A stretch of DNA of 64,000 nt from an uncultured Desulfobacter sp. (GTDB taxonomy: Bacteria > Desulfobacterota > Desulfobacteria > Desulfobacterales > Desulfobacteraceae): positions 2,798,501-2,862,500 of the forward strand of contig NZ_OY781882.1 of the NCBI RefSeq assembly GCF_963677125.1, written 5' to 3'. The stretch's first letter is position 1; every line of letters begins with the position of its first letter. The position numbers and the translations under genes are program-made. Below the pieces are notes generated by a model. The model was not told the origin of the DNA. It saw only the letters and a list, made by a program, of their open reading frames with translations, and searched no databases. Of the stretch, positions 1-9,994 are shown piece after piece.

Positions 1-2275
1 CCCCACTGAGATTGTCATTAAGTGCTCGAATCATTTCTCGTTCCTCACGACTGGTTCTTAACACGACCTTTTGGGGGGAGTGATTTAACAGACCGAAAAA
101 AAGCGGGAGATGCCGATCGTCCAATTTTTCAATCAAGTCCGGTATATCTTTTTGTAATTTTTCAAGAAAATCTAAAATATTGCTGCCTGAGGATTTAATG
201 GCCCCCATGGGGGTGTTTATCTCATGGGCAATACCGGCAATAAGTTGACCTAAAGCCGCCATTTTCTCAGCTTGCATCAACTCTTGTTCTGCCCGTTCAC
301 GTTCAAGGATCTGAGCCTCAAGCTGCGCCGTTCTTTTTTTAACCATATCCTCAAGCTGATCCCGATGCAAGGATAATTCAACCTGGGCCGCTTTTCGCTC
401 AGTAATCTCCTGTTTTAGACGCACATTGGCAAGTTCGGTATTTCTTTTTGCATCCTCCACGACCGTCAGGTAATCTTGAATACTGTCTGCCATTTCGTTA
501 AAGGAACAGGTCAGTTGACCAATCTCATCATTGGATGTCTCTTCAAGGCGAAAATCCATATCCCTTTTCTGAAAATGATTGATGCCGCGAATCATCTTAG
601 TGATCTTACCGGTCAAGGCTGCAGCCATCCACAGGGCTATCAAAATGACCAATACGATCATCATTCCGGTGGATACACTCATTTTAAGGGCAGCATTTTG
701 AAGACTGCGGCGAAGATAGGCCAGGTTGTATTCTTTTTGCCTTGTAAGGTTTGCTTCAAAATTTTTTCGAGTGGACTTAATTATGGCTGCTGTCTGCACC
801 GCAGGTTTATGAAATTCATCCACATTGGCCCCAATGGTGACATACCCAAATCCCCTGGGGTGATTCCCGTAATGGCCGGTATAATAAGGAATGGCTGCTG
901 CCGTGGTCAATTTCCACAATTTACTCCAAAAAATTAAAAATGATCCGGATCCTCCATGCTGGGTTAGGGTATGCCAACCCGTACACTGGGGTGCGAAATT
1001 GAGAAATCGCCCATCCAGTCCCAAATAACCTTGCTGTGTCAGTTCGCCGGCAGGTTTTTTCTTTAGAGCCTGAGCATCAAACCAGGGCACCTGGATTTCA
1101 AATTCCGACATGGAGCAATTGCATGAAAGCCACTTATCATAGAGCGATTCTTCCAGCCATGGGACGGCCTGTTCCCCGGTTTCAGGATCATATCCCACAA
1201 TAAAATAGTCTCTGGGATGGGAAATATTTCGCCCCTTATAATCCCACATAAACGCGTAATTGCCGGAGCCTGCATTGGACGTAATGCAATAACGGTCATC
1301 GGTAGGGATAACATGATCAGTAAACTCCATGATATGGGTATGATCCAAGGCCAAGGTGACAAAGCCTGTTATTTTGCCCTTAACCACAACCGGGGTGGCC
1401 CATCGTACCAGACCTTTAAAACGAATCCCCAAGGGATTCTCAAGCCCGGCATACCCGGAATTTTCCGGTTGGAACACGATACCTGCCCTTTCAGCCCGGG
1501 CTTTGCTGTAAACGCCACCGGGTAAAAAGCCTTTCACATAAGCGCCAATGACGTCGGAGACATAAATTTGACCGGGCTTAAGTGTTTTTAAGGCTTCAAA
1601 ATAGGTTTCCGCTTTGCAAAAGGTGTTTTCCTTTTTTGACACATCCAACGGCGTGTCAGGTAAAAGGCGGCTGTCGGAAACCTTAAATTTTTCCATGCCC
1701 GACAGATCCACATATGTCATTTCAAGATACAGAGGGCGAGACTCAACCACGCCTGTGGCTTCCGGTGGACGATAATGAAACTGATTGCGGTTATCTTCTA
1801 TCCTTGCCGTCACCTCTTTGTGCTGCACAGGGGCCGGGTCTGCAGGAATCCATCGGGTACCGTCTTCATTCATTTTCCATTTGCCGTCATCCATGACCAC
1901 CTTGCGGGTCCGGCTGGATAAAAAATTCTGGTATGCCCTTTTCCCCGGTATAATTTGAGCGGCTAAACGGATATCCACATCACGGTCGTATAAAAATTTG
2001 GCCACATGCCGTGCCGTATCTGTGGTCAGTCGTTCAATGGCTTCCCGGGAACGGTCATCCAATGCTTTAATGGAATCGCTTGTCGCTATATTCGCAATCC
2101 CCCCAACAAGCGCATTGGAATCCTGGGCCACCTGCTCGGTCTGTTTTTTTAATGTATCTGCCAAATCTGAAATAACATGCCAGGAGAACCAGGCCAAAGC
2201 CACCAAAGGAAAAACTTTTATCAGAACAAAAATAGCTATGAGCTTGGTGCGGATACTAAACGATCGTTTGGGCAT
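1..2275 (-). CDS. Cache-HAMP sensor histidine kinase (3' end outside window)
   Basis: Reading leftwards from an ATG at 2275, the frame stays open to the window edge, so the C-terminal catalytic ATPase domain is missing here. The start gives a short basic stretch and a hydrophobic segment (about residues 9-28). A large extracytoplasmic Cache-like sensor region follows to about residue 545, then a second membrane segment (around 553-575), a HAMP domain and a coiled coil. Near residue 684 the phosphoacceptor box reads IAHEINTP, typical of HisKA kinases. The protein probably senses a small ligand in the periplasm and phosphorylates a response regulator not seen in the window. Kinase identity is secure; the ligand is unknown. 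Confidence 0.88.
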   Translation of the reverse strand, partial: MPKRSFSIRTKLIAIFVLIKVFPLVALAWFSWHVISDLADTLKKQTEQVAQDSNALVGGIANIATSDSIKALDDRSREAIERLTTDTARHVAKFLYDRDVDIRLAAQIIPGKRAYQNFLSSRTRKVVMDDGKWKMNEDGTRWIPADPAPVQHKEVTARIEDNRNQFHYRPPEATGVVESRPLYLEMTYVDLSGMEKFKVSDSRLLPDTPLDVSKKENTFCKAETYFEALKTLKPGQIYVSDVIGAYVKGFLPGGVYSKARAERAGIVFQPENSGYAGLENPLGIRFKGLVRWATPVVVKGKITGFVTLALDHTHIMEFTDHVIPTDDRYCITSNAGSGNYAFMWDYKGRNISHPRDYFIVGYDPETGEQAVPWLEESLYDKWLSCNCSMSEFEIQVPWFDAQALKKKPAGELTQQGYLGLDGRFLNFAPQCTGWHTLTQHGGSGSFLIFWSKLWKLTTAAAIPYYTGHYGNHPRGFGYVTIGANVDEFHKPAVQTAAIIKSTRKNFEANLTRQKEYNLAYLRRSLQNAALKMSVSTGMMIVLVILIALWMAAALTGKITKMIRGINHFQKRDMDFRLEETSNDEIGQLTCSFNEMADSIQDYLTVVEDAKRNTELANVRLKQEITERKAAQVELSLHRDQLEDMVKKRTAQLEAQILERERAEQELMQAEKMAALGQLIAGIAHEINTPMGAIKSSGSNILDFLEKLQKDIPDLIEKLDDRHLPLFFGLLNHSPQKVVLRTSREEREMIRALNDNLSG

Positions 2276-2651
2276 AGCGTCTCCTGTCAATAGCTTGGGA
2301 ATATGCGAATCCGTTGTGTGAGATTAATTAGTATATATTAAATTAAGCGTTAAAATCAAACCATCTTTTAACTTTGACAGACCTATTGACCTTATACTGA
2401 TATAGATGGACGATGTTTTCCTATTGCTGCAGATCTATAAAACTTGTCTCCCAATACCGTTGGGATTGTGATAAGGCTATTTATGGTTGGTCCCTTTTTC
2501 TGACAGCCCGTTAGGGGGGCGAATATCGGGCGCGTAACACAGCGGGTCGGGGGACCGGTCATCTCGTATCCCCTTGCATTGGATACATTTTTATCCAAAT
2601 ACCACTTTTTAGGAGAACCATAAAAACGGATTCAAACAGAGAGGGCATCCA
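2276..2651. other. Intergenic region between divergent kinase and ABC genes
   Basis: This 376-bp gap separates two divergent genes and should hold both promoters. I see no convincing open frame. One perfect 7-bp stem lies at 2579-2585 and 2592-2598 (TTGGATA and TATCCAA with a 6-nt loop), about 55 bases before the ABC start. It could be a leader hairpin or operator, but nothing else supports a function. No known riboswitch pattern was recognised. Confidence 0.4.
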
Positions 2652-3338
2652 ATGAATATGGTTGAAGTCAAAGATGTCAGCAAAACCTACACACAGGGCA
2701 ATGTACAAATCCATGCCCTGGCCCACGTATCCCTTAATGTTCAAAAAGGGGAATTCTGTGCGCTTGCAGGGCCGTCAGGGTCGGGTAAAACCACACTGCT
2801 TAATCTGATGGGCGGACTGGACAACCCGACCCATGGGGAAATAATTCTGGATGGAGAAACACTCACCGGACTGTCCCAGTCAAGACTTGCCCAGATGCGC
2901 CTGAACAAAATCGGTTTTGTATTCCAGGCCTACAACATCATACCGGTGCTGTCGGCCCGGGAAAACGTGGAATATGTAATGCTCATGCAGGGTGTGCCGG
3001 CAAAGCAAAGAAAACAAAGGGCCAGCGCTGTTCTGGATGATGTGGGCCTTTCCGGCATGCACGACCGACGGCCGGCCGAACTATCCGGAGGCCAGCAGCA
3101 GCGGGTGGCCGTTGCAAGGGCTCTTGTATCCAACCCGGCCATTATTCTTGCAGACGAACCCACGGCCAACCTGGATTCCCAGACCGGCCAAGGGCTTTTG
3201 GAAATGATGGCCCGAATGAATGAACAGCGAAAAGCCACGTTTATCTTCTCTACCCATGACCAAATGGTAATGGGCTTTTCCCGAAGAATCATCCGGCTCA
3301 AGGACGGGGTTGTAGTTGATGATGATCACACCAAGTAA
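2652..3338 (+). CDS. LolD/MacB-type ABC transporter ATP-binding protein
   Basis: A 228-residue stand-alone ATPase of the family that powers FtsX-like permeases (LolD, MacB, FtsE). Walker A is GPSGSGKTTLL near residue 39, the signature LSGGQQQRVAVARAL near 140, and Walker B IILADEPT near 160 with the family TANLDS continuation. GAGAGGG precedes the ATG. The usual FtsX-type permease does not follow. Instead an outer-membrane barrel gene starts inside the last 20 bases of this gene, so the two are probably translationally coupled. The partner permease must be encoded elsewhere, or was lost. Confidence 0.9.
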   Translation: MNMVEVKDVSKTYTQGNVQIHALAHVSLNVQKGEFCALAGPSGSGKTTLLNLMGGLDNPTHGEIILDGETLTGLSQSRLAQMRLNKIGFVFQAYNIIPVLSARENVEYVMLMQGVPAKQRKQRASAVLDDVGLSGMHDRRPAELSGGQQQRVAVARALVSNPAIILADEPTANLDSQTGQGLLEMMARMNEQRKATFIFSTHDQMVMGFSRRIIRLKDGVVVDDDHTK

Positions 3339-4668
3339 TGAAAAACCCATTTTACGGGCAAGCATGGCCTTAAAGGCCATCACCGTGGCCTGGGGTTGCT
3401 CATTATTCTGGTTTGCTTCTCTCTTTTTGGGACATGCACAAGCAAATGCCTCTTTTCCCGAAATGGAATGGGACGGTCATCTAAAGTTTTACAGCCGGAT
3501 CCTTTTTCCAAAATCAAACTCCGTATACCAAGCAGCAGGCCTGTCCCCCAATTATGACGGATATGGTGAGCTGCGCTTGAACAACAAAACCTTTTTTAAC
3601 GACACCTTGTATCTGGAGGTCAATTATGAACTTATAGCCGGAGGAGGCGGTACCCGGAAGGACGGAGAAAAGCTTAAATCCCAATACCCAACCCTCTTTC
3701 CCAACGGCCTGTCCGGTCCCATGAAAGATGACCACCGTTTTTTTAATCTGACCGCCAACCTGCACCAGGGACAACGCTCTGTCATTTACCATCGCCTGGA
3801 TAGGGCTTTTTTTTCGTTCTCACCATCCTGGGGGGAAATCCGCATCGGCCGCCAGGCCTTAACCTGGGGGCATGGATTTACCTTTAACCCCATGGATCTG
3901 TTCAACCCCTTTGCCCCCACAGACCTTGAACGCGATTACAAAACCGGAGACGATCTTATTCTGGTGAACTTTCCAGTGAAACATGTGGATATGGATCTGA
4001 TTTATGCCGCCCACAGGGATCCGTATACAGACAAGGCAGGCATGGATCAGTCCTCTTTGGGGATCAAACTTCACGCCAACCTTAACAGGGTGGACACAGA
4101 TATCATGGTGGCCCGACACTATAAGGACATCGTTACCGGCATCGGTACAGCCGGCACCTTGGGGGATGCTGCCTTCCGTCTGGATCTGACCGGCACATTC
4201 CTTGATCAAAAAAGTCGGGGACGATCTTTTTACATCTCCGGTGTGGCAAACCTAGATTATTCCTGGAGTTGGTTCAACAGAAACTGGTACGGATATATTG
4301 AACTTTATTACAACGGGCTCTGCGACAATGATTACAGTCAAGAACTCCCGGATCCGGCTGTGTCGAACCGCCTGGACAGGGGCGAACTGTTTGCTTTGGG
4401 CCGGTGGTATGCCAGCGCCAATGTCAATCTGGAGATCCATCCCCTGGTCAACGCGTACATCACCCCCATCGTCAACCTCCACGACGGCTCAGGCATGTTA
4501 TTGCCCCGGATTGTTTATGACTTTTCCGATAATATCCGTATCACCTTGACAGCCCTTTTAAACTGGGGGGCCACCGGCACTGAATACGGCGGGTATGAAA
4601 TCCCGGACACAAGCTTTACAATGGCTCCCGCCGACACAATTTCAGCAAGAATCACATGGTACTTCTAA
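3319..4668 (+). CDS. Outer-membrane beta-barrel protein (DUF1302-like)
   Basis: The product is about 450 residues. A hydrophobic segment ending in GHAQA looks like a Sec signal peptide. The rest alternates aromatic and polar residues and ends in ITWYF, the C-terminal aromatic signature of BamA-inserted barrels. The motif IGRQALTWGHG with a nearby PMDLFNPF resembles DUF1302-type barrels, which are often encoded beside LolD-like ATPases. I chose the ATG at 3319, overlapping the ATPase gene; an ATG at 3364 would give a tighter signal peptide and is equally possible. Likely role: an outer-membrane component of a lipid or envelope transport system. The substrate is unknown. Confidence 0.72.
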   Translation: MMITPSNEKPILRASMALKAITVAWGCSLFWFASLFLGHAQANASFPEMEWDGHLKFYSRILFPKSNSVYQAAGLSPNYDGYGELRLNNKTFFNDTLYLEVNYELIAGGGGTRKDGEKLKSQYPTLFPNGLSGPMKDDHRFFNLTANLHQGQRSVIYHRLDRAFFSFSPSWGEIRIGRQALTWGHGFTFNPMDLFNPFAPTDLERDYKTGDDLILVNFPVKHVDMDLIYAAHRDPYTDKAGMDQSSLGIKLHANLNRVDTDIMVARHYKDIVTGIGTAGTLGDAAFRLDLTGTFLDQKSRGRSFYISGVANLDYSWSWFNRNWYGYIELYYNGLCDNDYSQELPDPAVSNRLDRGELFALGRWYASANVNLEIHPLVNAYITPIVNLHDGSGMLLPRIVYDFSDNIRITLTALLNWGATGTEYGGYEIPDTSFTMAPADTISARITWYF

Positions 4669-4851
4669 ACCGGCCGGAACGCTCGAATTCCCTTTTCCCA
4701 GAATATACACCCGTAAACGCTGGTATGAGGTCACAGGGCAATCTAATCTTTAATGCACTACCGCAAACCGTAAATTTTGCCGATCCCACCGTGGGGATAT
4801 ATGGTGGAGAAACTACAATTCACAACTGAGCAGAATTGATATGAGAGAATG

Positions 4852-4869
4852 TACCCCGTCGTTGGGGTA
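4852..4869 (+). promoter_or_regulatory. Hairpin just upstream of the deoxyribosyltransferase ribosome site
   Basis: A perfect 6-bp stem, TACCCC paired with GGGGTA around a 6-nt loop, ends a few bases before the AAGGAGA ribosome site of the gene starting at 4888. It may modulate translation or protect the 5' end. Seen directly in the sequence; function is inferred. Confidence 0.35.
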
Positions 4870-4887
4870 TAAAAAGGAGACTTACGA

Positions 4888-5319
4888 TTGAAAAAAATTT
4901 ATTTAGCAGGGCCGCTATTCAGCTTGGCTGAGAGGGAATTTAACATTCGATTTGCCCAAATGATTGAGTCTGGAATGAAAGATGTTGAAGTCATCTTACC
5001 ACAAAAAAGGGCATCCAAATTCCTTTCTTTAGAGAACGGCATGCAATTGATTTTTGAAGATTGTCTTAAGATGGTGGAAAAGGCGGATATAGTGCTGGCC
5101 ATTTTAGATGGACCCGATGCAGATTCCGGCACCAGTGTTGAATTGGGCTATGCATATGCGATAAAGACCCCGATTATTGGGGTTCGCACAGATTTCAGAA
5201 TTTCTGAAGATAAAGGGTTAAACCTGATGCTGTCGAATATATGCAGTACCCTCATTATAGATGTCTCTTCTGATATAAGCGGCTTGGCTGATAGATACTG
5301 TGACAAAGGCGATCTGTGA
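4888..5319 (+). CDS. Nucleoside 2-deoxyribosyltransferase family protein
   Basis: A 143-residue protein with the family's opening KKIYLAGPLF and the active-site stretch LDGPDADSGTSVELGYA (D77, D79, with E85 as the expected nucleophile). These enzymes move deoxyribose between bases or hydrolyse nucleoside 5'-monophosphates in nucleotide salvage or clean-up. The start is a TTG at 4888, supported by AAGGAGA about ten bases upstream and because translation must begin at the KKIYLAG core. The gene stands alone with over 200 bp on each side. Family assignment is secure; the exact substrate is not. Confidence 0.88.
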   Translation: MKKIYLAGPLFSLAEREFNIRFAQMIESGMKDVEVILPQKRASKFLSLENGMQLIFEDCLKMVEKADIVLAILDGPDADSGTSVELGYAYAIKTPIIGVRTDFRISEDKGLNLMLSNICSTLIIDVSSDISGLADRYCDKGDL

Positions 5320-5625
5320 AAATCTATAGCCAAAAATTTCGTCTATACAAAACGCATTGGCCCAATCACATAATTTCCAGAGTGTCATCAAGACCTATCC
5401 ATTCAACGCTTTTTTTATCCTGATGAATAAAAGATCGTCAAGCAATCTTGACTATTTGAGGGAAATTACATAGGGTTAAGTTTACTGTATCTGTAAAATG
5501 TCAATTTTCGACAATCCCTCAACTATAACGAAGTGTCATTATTAATAACAGATAGACTATTTTCGACTTTTTACGGAATCTTCAAAAGTGACGATCTTAC
5601 ACATAATCAAACAGGGAAAAAGAAA
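5320..5625. other. Intergenic stretch before the FIST gene
   Basis: About 300 AT-rich bases without a convincing gene. A GTG at 5533 could extend the FIST frame by 31 residues, but that extension lacks the conserved start of the FIST domain and a ribosome site. It presumably holds the promoter for the FIST/GGDEF-EAL pair. Confidence 0.35.
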
Positions 5626-6840
5626 ATGAGAATTGGCATTGGCTATTCAAATACAAGTAACAGTTTTGAATCTGGAAAATTTGTTGCACAAACCGCTAAA
5701 AAAGACATAGATTCCCCTGATTTTTTTATTGGGTTCTGCAATTCAGCACTTAACGCTGAAAAATTTTTTAAAGGAATTAAAGAAATTGCCGGAGCTGTAC
5801 CGGTTATCGGCGGTTCAGCAGTGGGCATTATAACCGGGGAAAACCTCTCCTATGAAGGACACTCGGCAGGCGCTATGGCATTGCAAGGGGAAAATATTTC
5901 CGTGCAAATTCATTCAACAGGCGACATAGACAAAAATTTGTATGACGCCGGAAAAATACTTGCTGAACGCTTCTCTCCCCGCTATGACAGTCGACTTCTT
6001 TTTCTTTTATATGACTCAATATGTCAAGCCGCAACGCCGTCAACACCACCGATAATGAATGCGTCCCCTCAATTGCTTGCGGGTATAGAAGATCATTTAA
6101 AGCATGCTGTTCCTGTACTGGGTGCCGGCACCTTGGGAGATTTTAATTTCAAACCGACTATGCAGTTCTGCGGCAACTATGCAGCAAGCCGGCAGGCCTT
6201 GGGATTGCTGATGTCCGGCGACTTCAATGTCTACCATGCTATCATGCATGGCTGTACGCCGCTTGATGGGCAATATCTTACCATCACCAAAAAAGAAGGA
6301 CCGTTTATCTATGAAATAAACGGGATGCCTGTCTGCGAAATGATTGATGAGGTGTATGGAAGCACGGCTTGGCGGAAACAGACACCGGTCAACTTTTTAA
6401 CCATCGGTTTAAATAAAGGAAAAAAATTTGCTGATTTTGCAGAGGAGAATTATGTAAACCGACTTATAGCCGGAGCATTACCGGACGGAAAAGGAATTTG
6501 CATGTTTGAGGCAGACCTTGATGAGGGTACACAAGTACAATTCATGCTGCGGGATACCATGCAGATGATTGAATCGGTCAAACTGAACACCAAAAAAATT
6601 TTCAATCAGATTGAAGCAGACCACCGGAAGCCATGCCTTGGTATTTATATTGATTGTGCGGGGAGGACCTCAATTCAATCGCACACAGCCACAGAAGAGG
6701 CGGCCTGTGTTCAGCAAATATTCAATGAAAAAAACACACCTCTTTTCGGGTTTTATTCTGGGGTGGAGATTGCCCCTTTCCAAGGAATCAGCCGTGGTCT
6801 TGACTGGACAGGCGTCTTAATAATAATTGCTGAGAAATAG
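5626..6840 (+). CDS. FIST N/C domain sensory protein
   Basis: From the ATG at 5626 (preceded by CAGGGAAAAAG) the product is 404 residues. It begins MRIGIGYSNTSNSFESGK and carries FIST-N (GGSAVGIITGENLSYEG near residue 65) followed by FIST-C (C-terminal CLGIYIDCAGR and LFGFYSGVEIAP). FIST domains are thought to bind small molecules such as amino acids. There is no signal peptide or membrane helix, so it should act in the cytoplasm. The next gene, a GGDEF-EAL protein, starts 9 bp downstream. FIST proteins commonly feed into cyclic-di-GMP or two-component outputs, so the pair probably forms one signalling unit. The ligand is unknown. Confidence 0.88.
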   Translation: MRIGIGYSNTSNSFESGKFVAQTAKKDIDSPDFFIGFCNSALNAEKFFKGIKEIAGAVPVIGGSAVGIITGENLSYEGHSAGAMALQGENISVQIHSTGDIDKNLYDAGKILAERFSPRYDSRLLFLLYDSICQAATPSTPPIMNASPQLLAGIEDHLKHAVPVLGAGTLGDFNFKPTMQFCGNYAASRQALGLLMSGDFNVYHAIMHGCTPLDGQYLTITKKEGPFIYEINGMPVCEMIDEVYGSTAWRKQTPVNFLTIGLNKGKKFADFAEENYVNRLIAGALPDGKGICMFEADLDEGTQVQFMLRDTMQMIESVKLNTKKIFNQIEADHRKPCLGIYIDCAGRTSIQSHTATEEAACVQQIFNEKNTPLFGFYSGVEIAPFQGISRGLDWTGVLIIIAEK

Positions 6841-6849
6841 AGAACAATA

Positions 6850-8487
6850 ATGCATAAACCTGACGGCAAAGCACTGTTGGATCGATGTAATGAACTTGAA
6901 TTGCGTCTGGATGAAACCATACGGGAAATGCAGTATTATAAGAATATCGCATCAGTTGCAGGCCATAAACGGCTCAAAGAAGTTGAAGAACTTTCAAACT
7001 TGATTTTTTTACGAAAGCAAGCTGAAAAGGCGCTGGAGAAAACCCGCGATGAGCTTGAAGACAAAGTAAAAGAACGCACCCGGGAATTGGTCTCCATAAA
7101 TAAGCGGCTTAGAAAAGAAATTGAAGAGAGAAAAAAAGTAGAAGAAGAAATCCGCTACCTTGCGTTCTACGACAGCCTGACCGGCCTGGGTAACCGGGTG
7201 CTTTTCATGGACCGCCTTAACGAAGCCATAAAACAAGCGGCCCGCAAAGGCAGTCGATTTGCCTTGCTCTTCCTGGACCTGGATCATTTCAAACGCGTCA
7301 ACGATACCCTTGGGCATCATGCTGGAGATTTGTTGTTACAGGGGGTGGCGGAAAATATCAAAAAATTCGTCCGGGACAGTGATTTCGCCTCCCGGTTGAC
7401 ACCCCTGAAAAAAAAAGAGCTTCTTGTGGCCAGGTTCGGGGGAGATGAATTCAGTATCCTGATCTCAGATATAAAAGAACCGGAAAATGCCGCCCGGGTG
7501 GCAAAAAGAATCTTGGACAACATCCCGGCAACATATCAACTGGACGGTCATGAGGTATCGGTAACGACCAGTATCGGTATCAGCGTCTTCCCTGAAGACG
7601 GCAGTACGGCTCAAGACCTTCTCAAGCATGCAGACACGGCCATGTATCACGCCAAAAGCAGGGGAAGAAATACATATCAATTTTTTACGGAATCCATGAA
7701 CCAGGTCGTCCTGGAACGATTTTTAATTGAGAAAGGTCTTAAGAAAGCACTGGAAAATGGTGAATTTATACTTTATTACCAGCCCAAACTCAGGTTGTCG
7801 GATAAAAAAATCATAAGTGCTGAAGCCCTGATTCGATGGCATCACCCCCAGCAGGGAATGGTTCCCCCGGGTAAATTTATCCCTATAGCGGAAGAATCCA
7901 AAATTATTCTTGATATCAACCGCTGGGTCATCAAAGAAGCCTGCCGCCAGGTTAAACAATGGGACATATCGGGTTGGAATGATATCTCCATTAGCGTCAA
8001 CTTGTCCGGATACAAGCTGAACAACCAGAATATTGTAACATACCTGAAAGATACGCTATCCTCCGTGGAGCTGGATTCCAAAAGCATTGAGATCGAAATT
8101 ACAGAAAACATCCTGCTCAAAGAAAATAAAGAAACGATATCCACCTTAAATGCCATAAAAGCCTTAGGGTTTAAAATCGCTATGGATGATTTTGGCACCG
8201 GGTATTCCTCCTTAAGTTATCTCACCTCATTTCCCCTGGATACGCTCAAGATCGACCGGTATTTTGTCATGAACGCCATGTCTGAACAAAACAACCAAGT
8301 GATCATCAAAGCCATCATTGCCATGGGGCACAGTCTGGGCAAAAAAATTATCGCAGAAGGAATTGAAACAGAAGATCAGTACCATTTTCTGAAAGTATGC
8401 GGCTGTGACGAAGGACAGGGGAACTTTTTCCATCACCCGGTACCGGCAGATGAATTTGAGAAACTCCTGGCCCGGGATTCACGGTAA
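6850..8487 (+). CDS. Diguanylate cyclase/phosphodiesterase with GGDEF and EAL domains
   Basis: A 545-residue cytoplasmic protein. Residues 1-95 are a charged coiled coil. A GGDEF domain follows, with an intact ARFGGDEF active site near residue 196 and a short insert between the RDSD I-site and the active site. The EAL domain has SAEALIRWHHP near 324 and DDFGTGYSSLSYL near 445. Both catalytic motifs look complete, so it may make or degrade cyclic-di-GMP. It lies 9 bp after the FIST gene, which probably supplies sensory input, since this protein has no sensor domain beyond the coiled coil. Confidence 0.93.
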   Translation: MHKPDGKALLDRCNELELRLDETIREMQYYKNIASVAGHKRLKEVEELSNLIFLRKQAEKALEKTRDELEDKVKERTRELVSINKRLRKEIEERKKVEEEIRYLAFYDSLTGLGNRVLFMDRLNEAIKQAARKGSRFALLFLDLDHFKRVNDTLGHHAGDLLLQGVAENIKKFVRDSDFASRLTPLKKKELLVARFGGDEFSILISDIKEPENAARVAKRILDNIPATYQLDGHEVSVTTSIGISVFPEDGSTAQDLLKHADTAMYHAKSRGRNTYQFFTESMNQVVLERFLIEKGLKKALENGEFILYYQPKLRLSDKKIISAEALIRWHHPQQGMVPPGKFIPIAEESKIILDINRWVIKEACRQVKQWDISGWNDISISVNLSGYKLNNQNIVTYLKDTLSSVELDSKSIEIEITENILLKENKETISTLNAIKALGFKIAMDDFGTGYSSLSYLTSFPLDTLKIDRYFVMNAMSEQNNQVIIKAIIAMGHSLGKKIIAEGIETEDQYHFLKVCGCDEGQGNFFHHPVPADEFEKLLARDSR

Positions 8488-8549
8488 TAGATGGTTGTAG
8501 TCATACCTGAGAATCCGCAAATGATTCAAAGCACGTCCTAAAGCTATTT

Positions 8550-9968
8550 TTATGGCGCAGTGGATCTTCCTCCCATAAGCGTTTTTAATTTTTCAATATC
8601 TTCATTAAGGTTTTCAAACTGTTCCTGCATCTGAGTTGAAACAGACGAAGCTTTACGAGCATCTTCAAGGTTGTCTTTGGTTACCTGGCCCAACTTAAAA
8701 ATCGCATCTGCTAATTTTTCAATGTGTATGGACTGATCTTTTGATGCTGATGAAATCTGGTTTATCAAGCGAACGGCGTCATCAGCCTTTTGAGTTGAAA
8801 ACGAAAATGACTCCCTGGCTTTCCGGGTAAATTCCACGCCCCTGGTGACCTTCGCGTTGGATTCCTCCAACATTGTATTAATGCTGCCGGCTGCTGTCGC
8901 CGCCCGCAATGCAAGGTTTCTGACTTCGTCGGCCACAACGGCAAACCCGGCACCGGCTTCCCCGGCCCGCGCCGCCTCAACCGCGGCATTCAACGCCAGT
9001 AAATTGGTCTGAAATGCAATTTCATCGATTAATTTAAGGGTGGTGGCCGTTTCTTTATTAGTCGCTTCTATATTTGCAATGGCAGTGCTTAAATCCTCCA
9101 TGGTTTGATTGGACCCTGTCATGACCGCATTGGTTTCCGCCATGATGTTGTCGGCGATATCTGCATTTTTAACATTTTCATCAATCATGGCCAGGATGTC
9201 CTTAAGAAAATCTTCGGTCTGTTTTAAGGATGTGGATTGAACCGAGGCGTTATCAGACAACGAATGACTGCTTTCCGCGGACAGATGGGCGGCATTCTCA
9301 ACATTTTTTGCCCTGTTGGATAAGTTGCCGATGATATGATTGACTGGCTTGCTGACCAGCCGGCGCATCACCACAAATATGATCAGACTGACAATGGCAA
9401 GCAGGATTAAAGACCCGATGGATGTGGCATATTTAAGCTGCCGAATGGTGGTGTTCAGTGACTCCAGGCTGTAGGTCAGGGTCAAGACACCGCCGACCTC
9501 TCCTTTTTTCCAGCCCGGATGGCACCGGATGCAGTCAGGTATGACCAACTGCGGACCGTAAATTGAGATGGCCTTCTTTTCCTCGGATATCATCATTGTT
9601 TTTGATTCATGAAGTCGGTTGAGGATTTCCTGTGACAGCTGATCATCCTTTTTCAAACTGGTGGAGGACAGATTGATGCTGCCGGACCTATCATAAAGCT
9701 CCACCCCCACAACCCCTTTGATCTTATTCTGATCGCTGAGCAGTTTTTCAAAATTTTTCATTTGCCCCCTTTCAAGGGAGCCTTTTACCCCATCCTGAAA
9801 TGAACTGAAAAGAGTCAGGATGGAATCCATATAAGTGTGGCGCATCTGGTTTTCAACAAAGCGGTTCAACAGGGTTAACGAAACGAACAATGAAACAAAC
9901 AAAACAAACACAACCACAAAATTAACCCGTTGCGTGACTGAGAATCGAGACAAAAAATTTTGGTGCAT
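8550..9968 (-). CDS. Methyl-accepting chemotaxis protein with periplasmic c-type heme motif
   Basis: A 472-residue chemoreceptor. A first membrane helix (about 13-34) leads to a periplasmic domain of about 145 residues, then a second helix (about 180-202) and a cytoplasmic signalling domain with the conserved tip [20 protein letters not shown]. The periplasmic domain contains DCIRCHPGW (C146, C149, H150), a CxxCH c-type heme site, in a context like Tll0287/DUF3365 heme sensors. The heme-bearing chemoreceptor DcrA of Desulfovibrio is a known precedent for redox or oxygen sensing. The gene follows the hydrogenase small-subunit gene by 26 bp on the same strand, so it probably belongs to the hydrogenase operon. 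Confidence 0.92.
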   Translation of the reverse strand: MHQNFLSRFSVTQRVNFVVVFVLFVSLFVSLTLLNRFVENQMRHTYMDSILTLFSSFQDGVKGSLERGQMKNFEKLLSDQNKIKGVVGVELYDRSGSINLSSTSLKKDDQLSQEILNRLHESKTMMISEEKKAISIYGPQLVIPDCIRCHPGWKKGEVGGVLTLTYSLESLNTTIRQLKYATSIGSLILLAIVSLIIFVVMRRLVSKPVNHIIGNLSNRAKNVENAAHLSAESSHSLSDNASVQSTSLKQTEDFLKDILAMIDENVKNADIADNIMAETNAVMTGSNQTMEDLSTAIANIEATNKETATTLKLIDEIAFQTNLLALNAAVEAARAGEAGAGFAVVADEVRNLALRAATAAGSINTMLEESNAKVTRGVEFTRKARESFSFSTQKADDAVRLINQISSASKDQSIHIEKLADAIFKLGQVTKDNLEDARKASSVSTQMQEQFENLNEDIEKLKTLMGGRSTAP

Positions 9969-9994
9969 ATTTTTGCTCCGTATGAGAGTAAACG

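Noticed and set aside
2392..2650. Riboswitch (cyclic-di-GMP or cobalamin) in the leader before the ABC gene
   Set aside because: The conserved sequence boxes of these classes were not found; only a small 7-bp stem is present.
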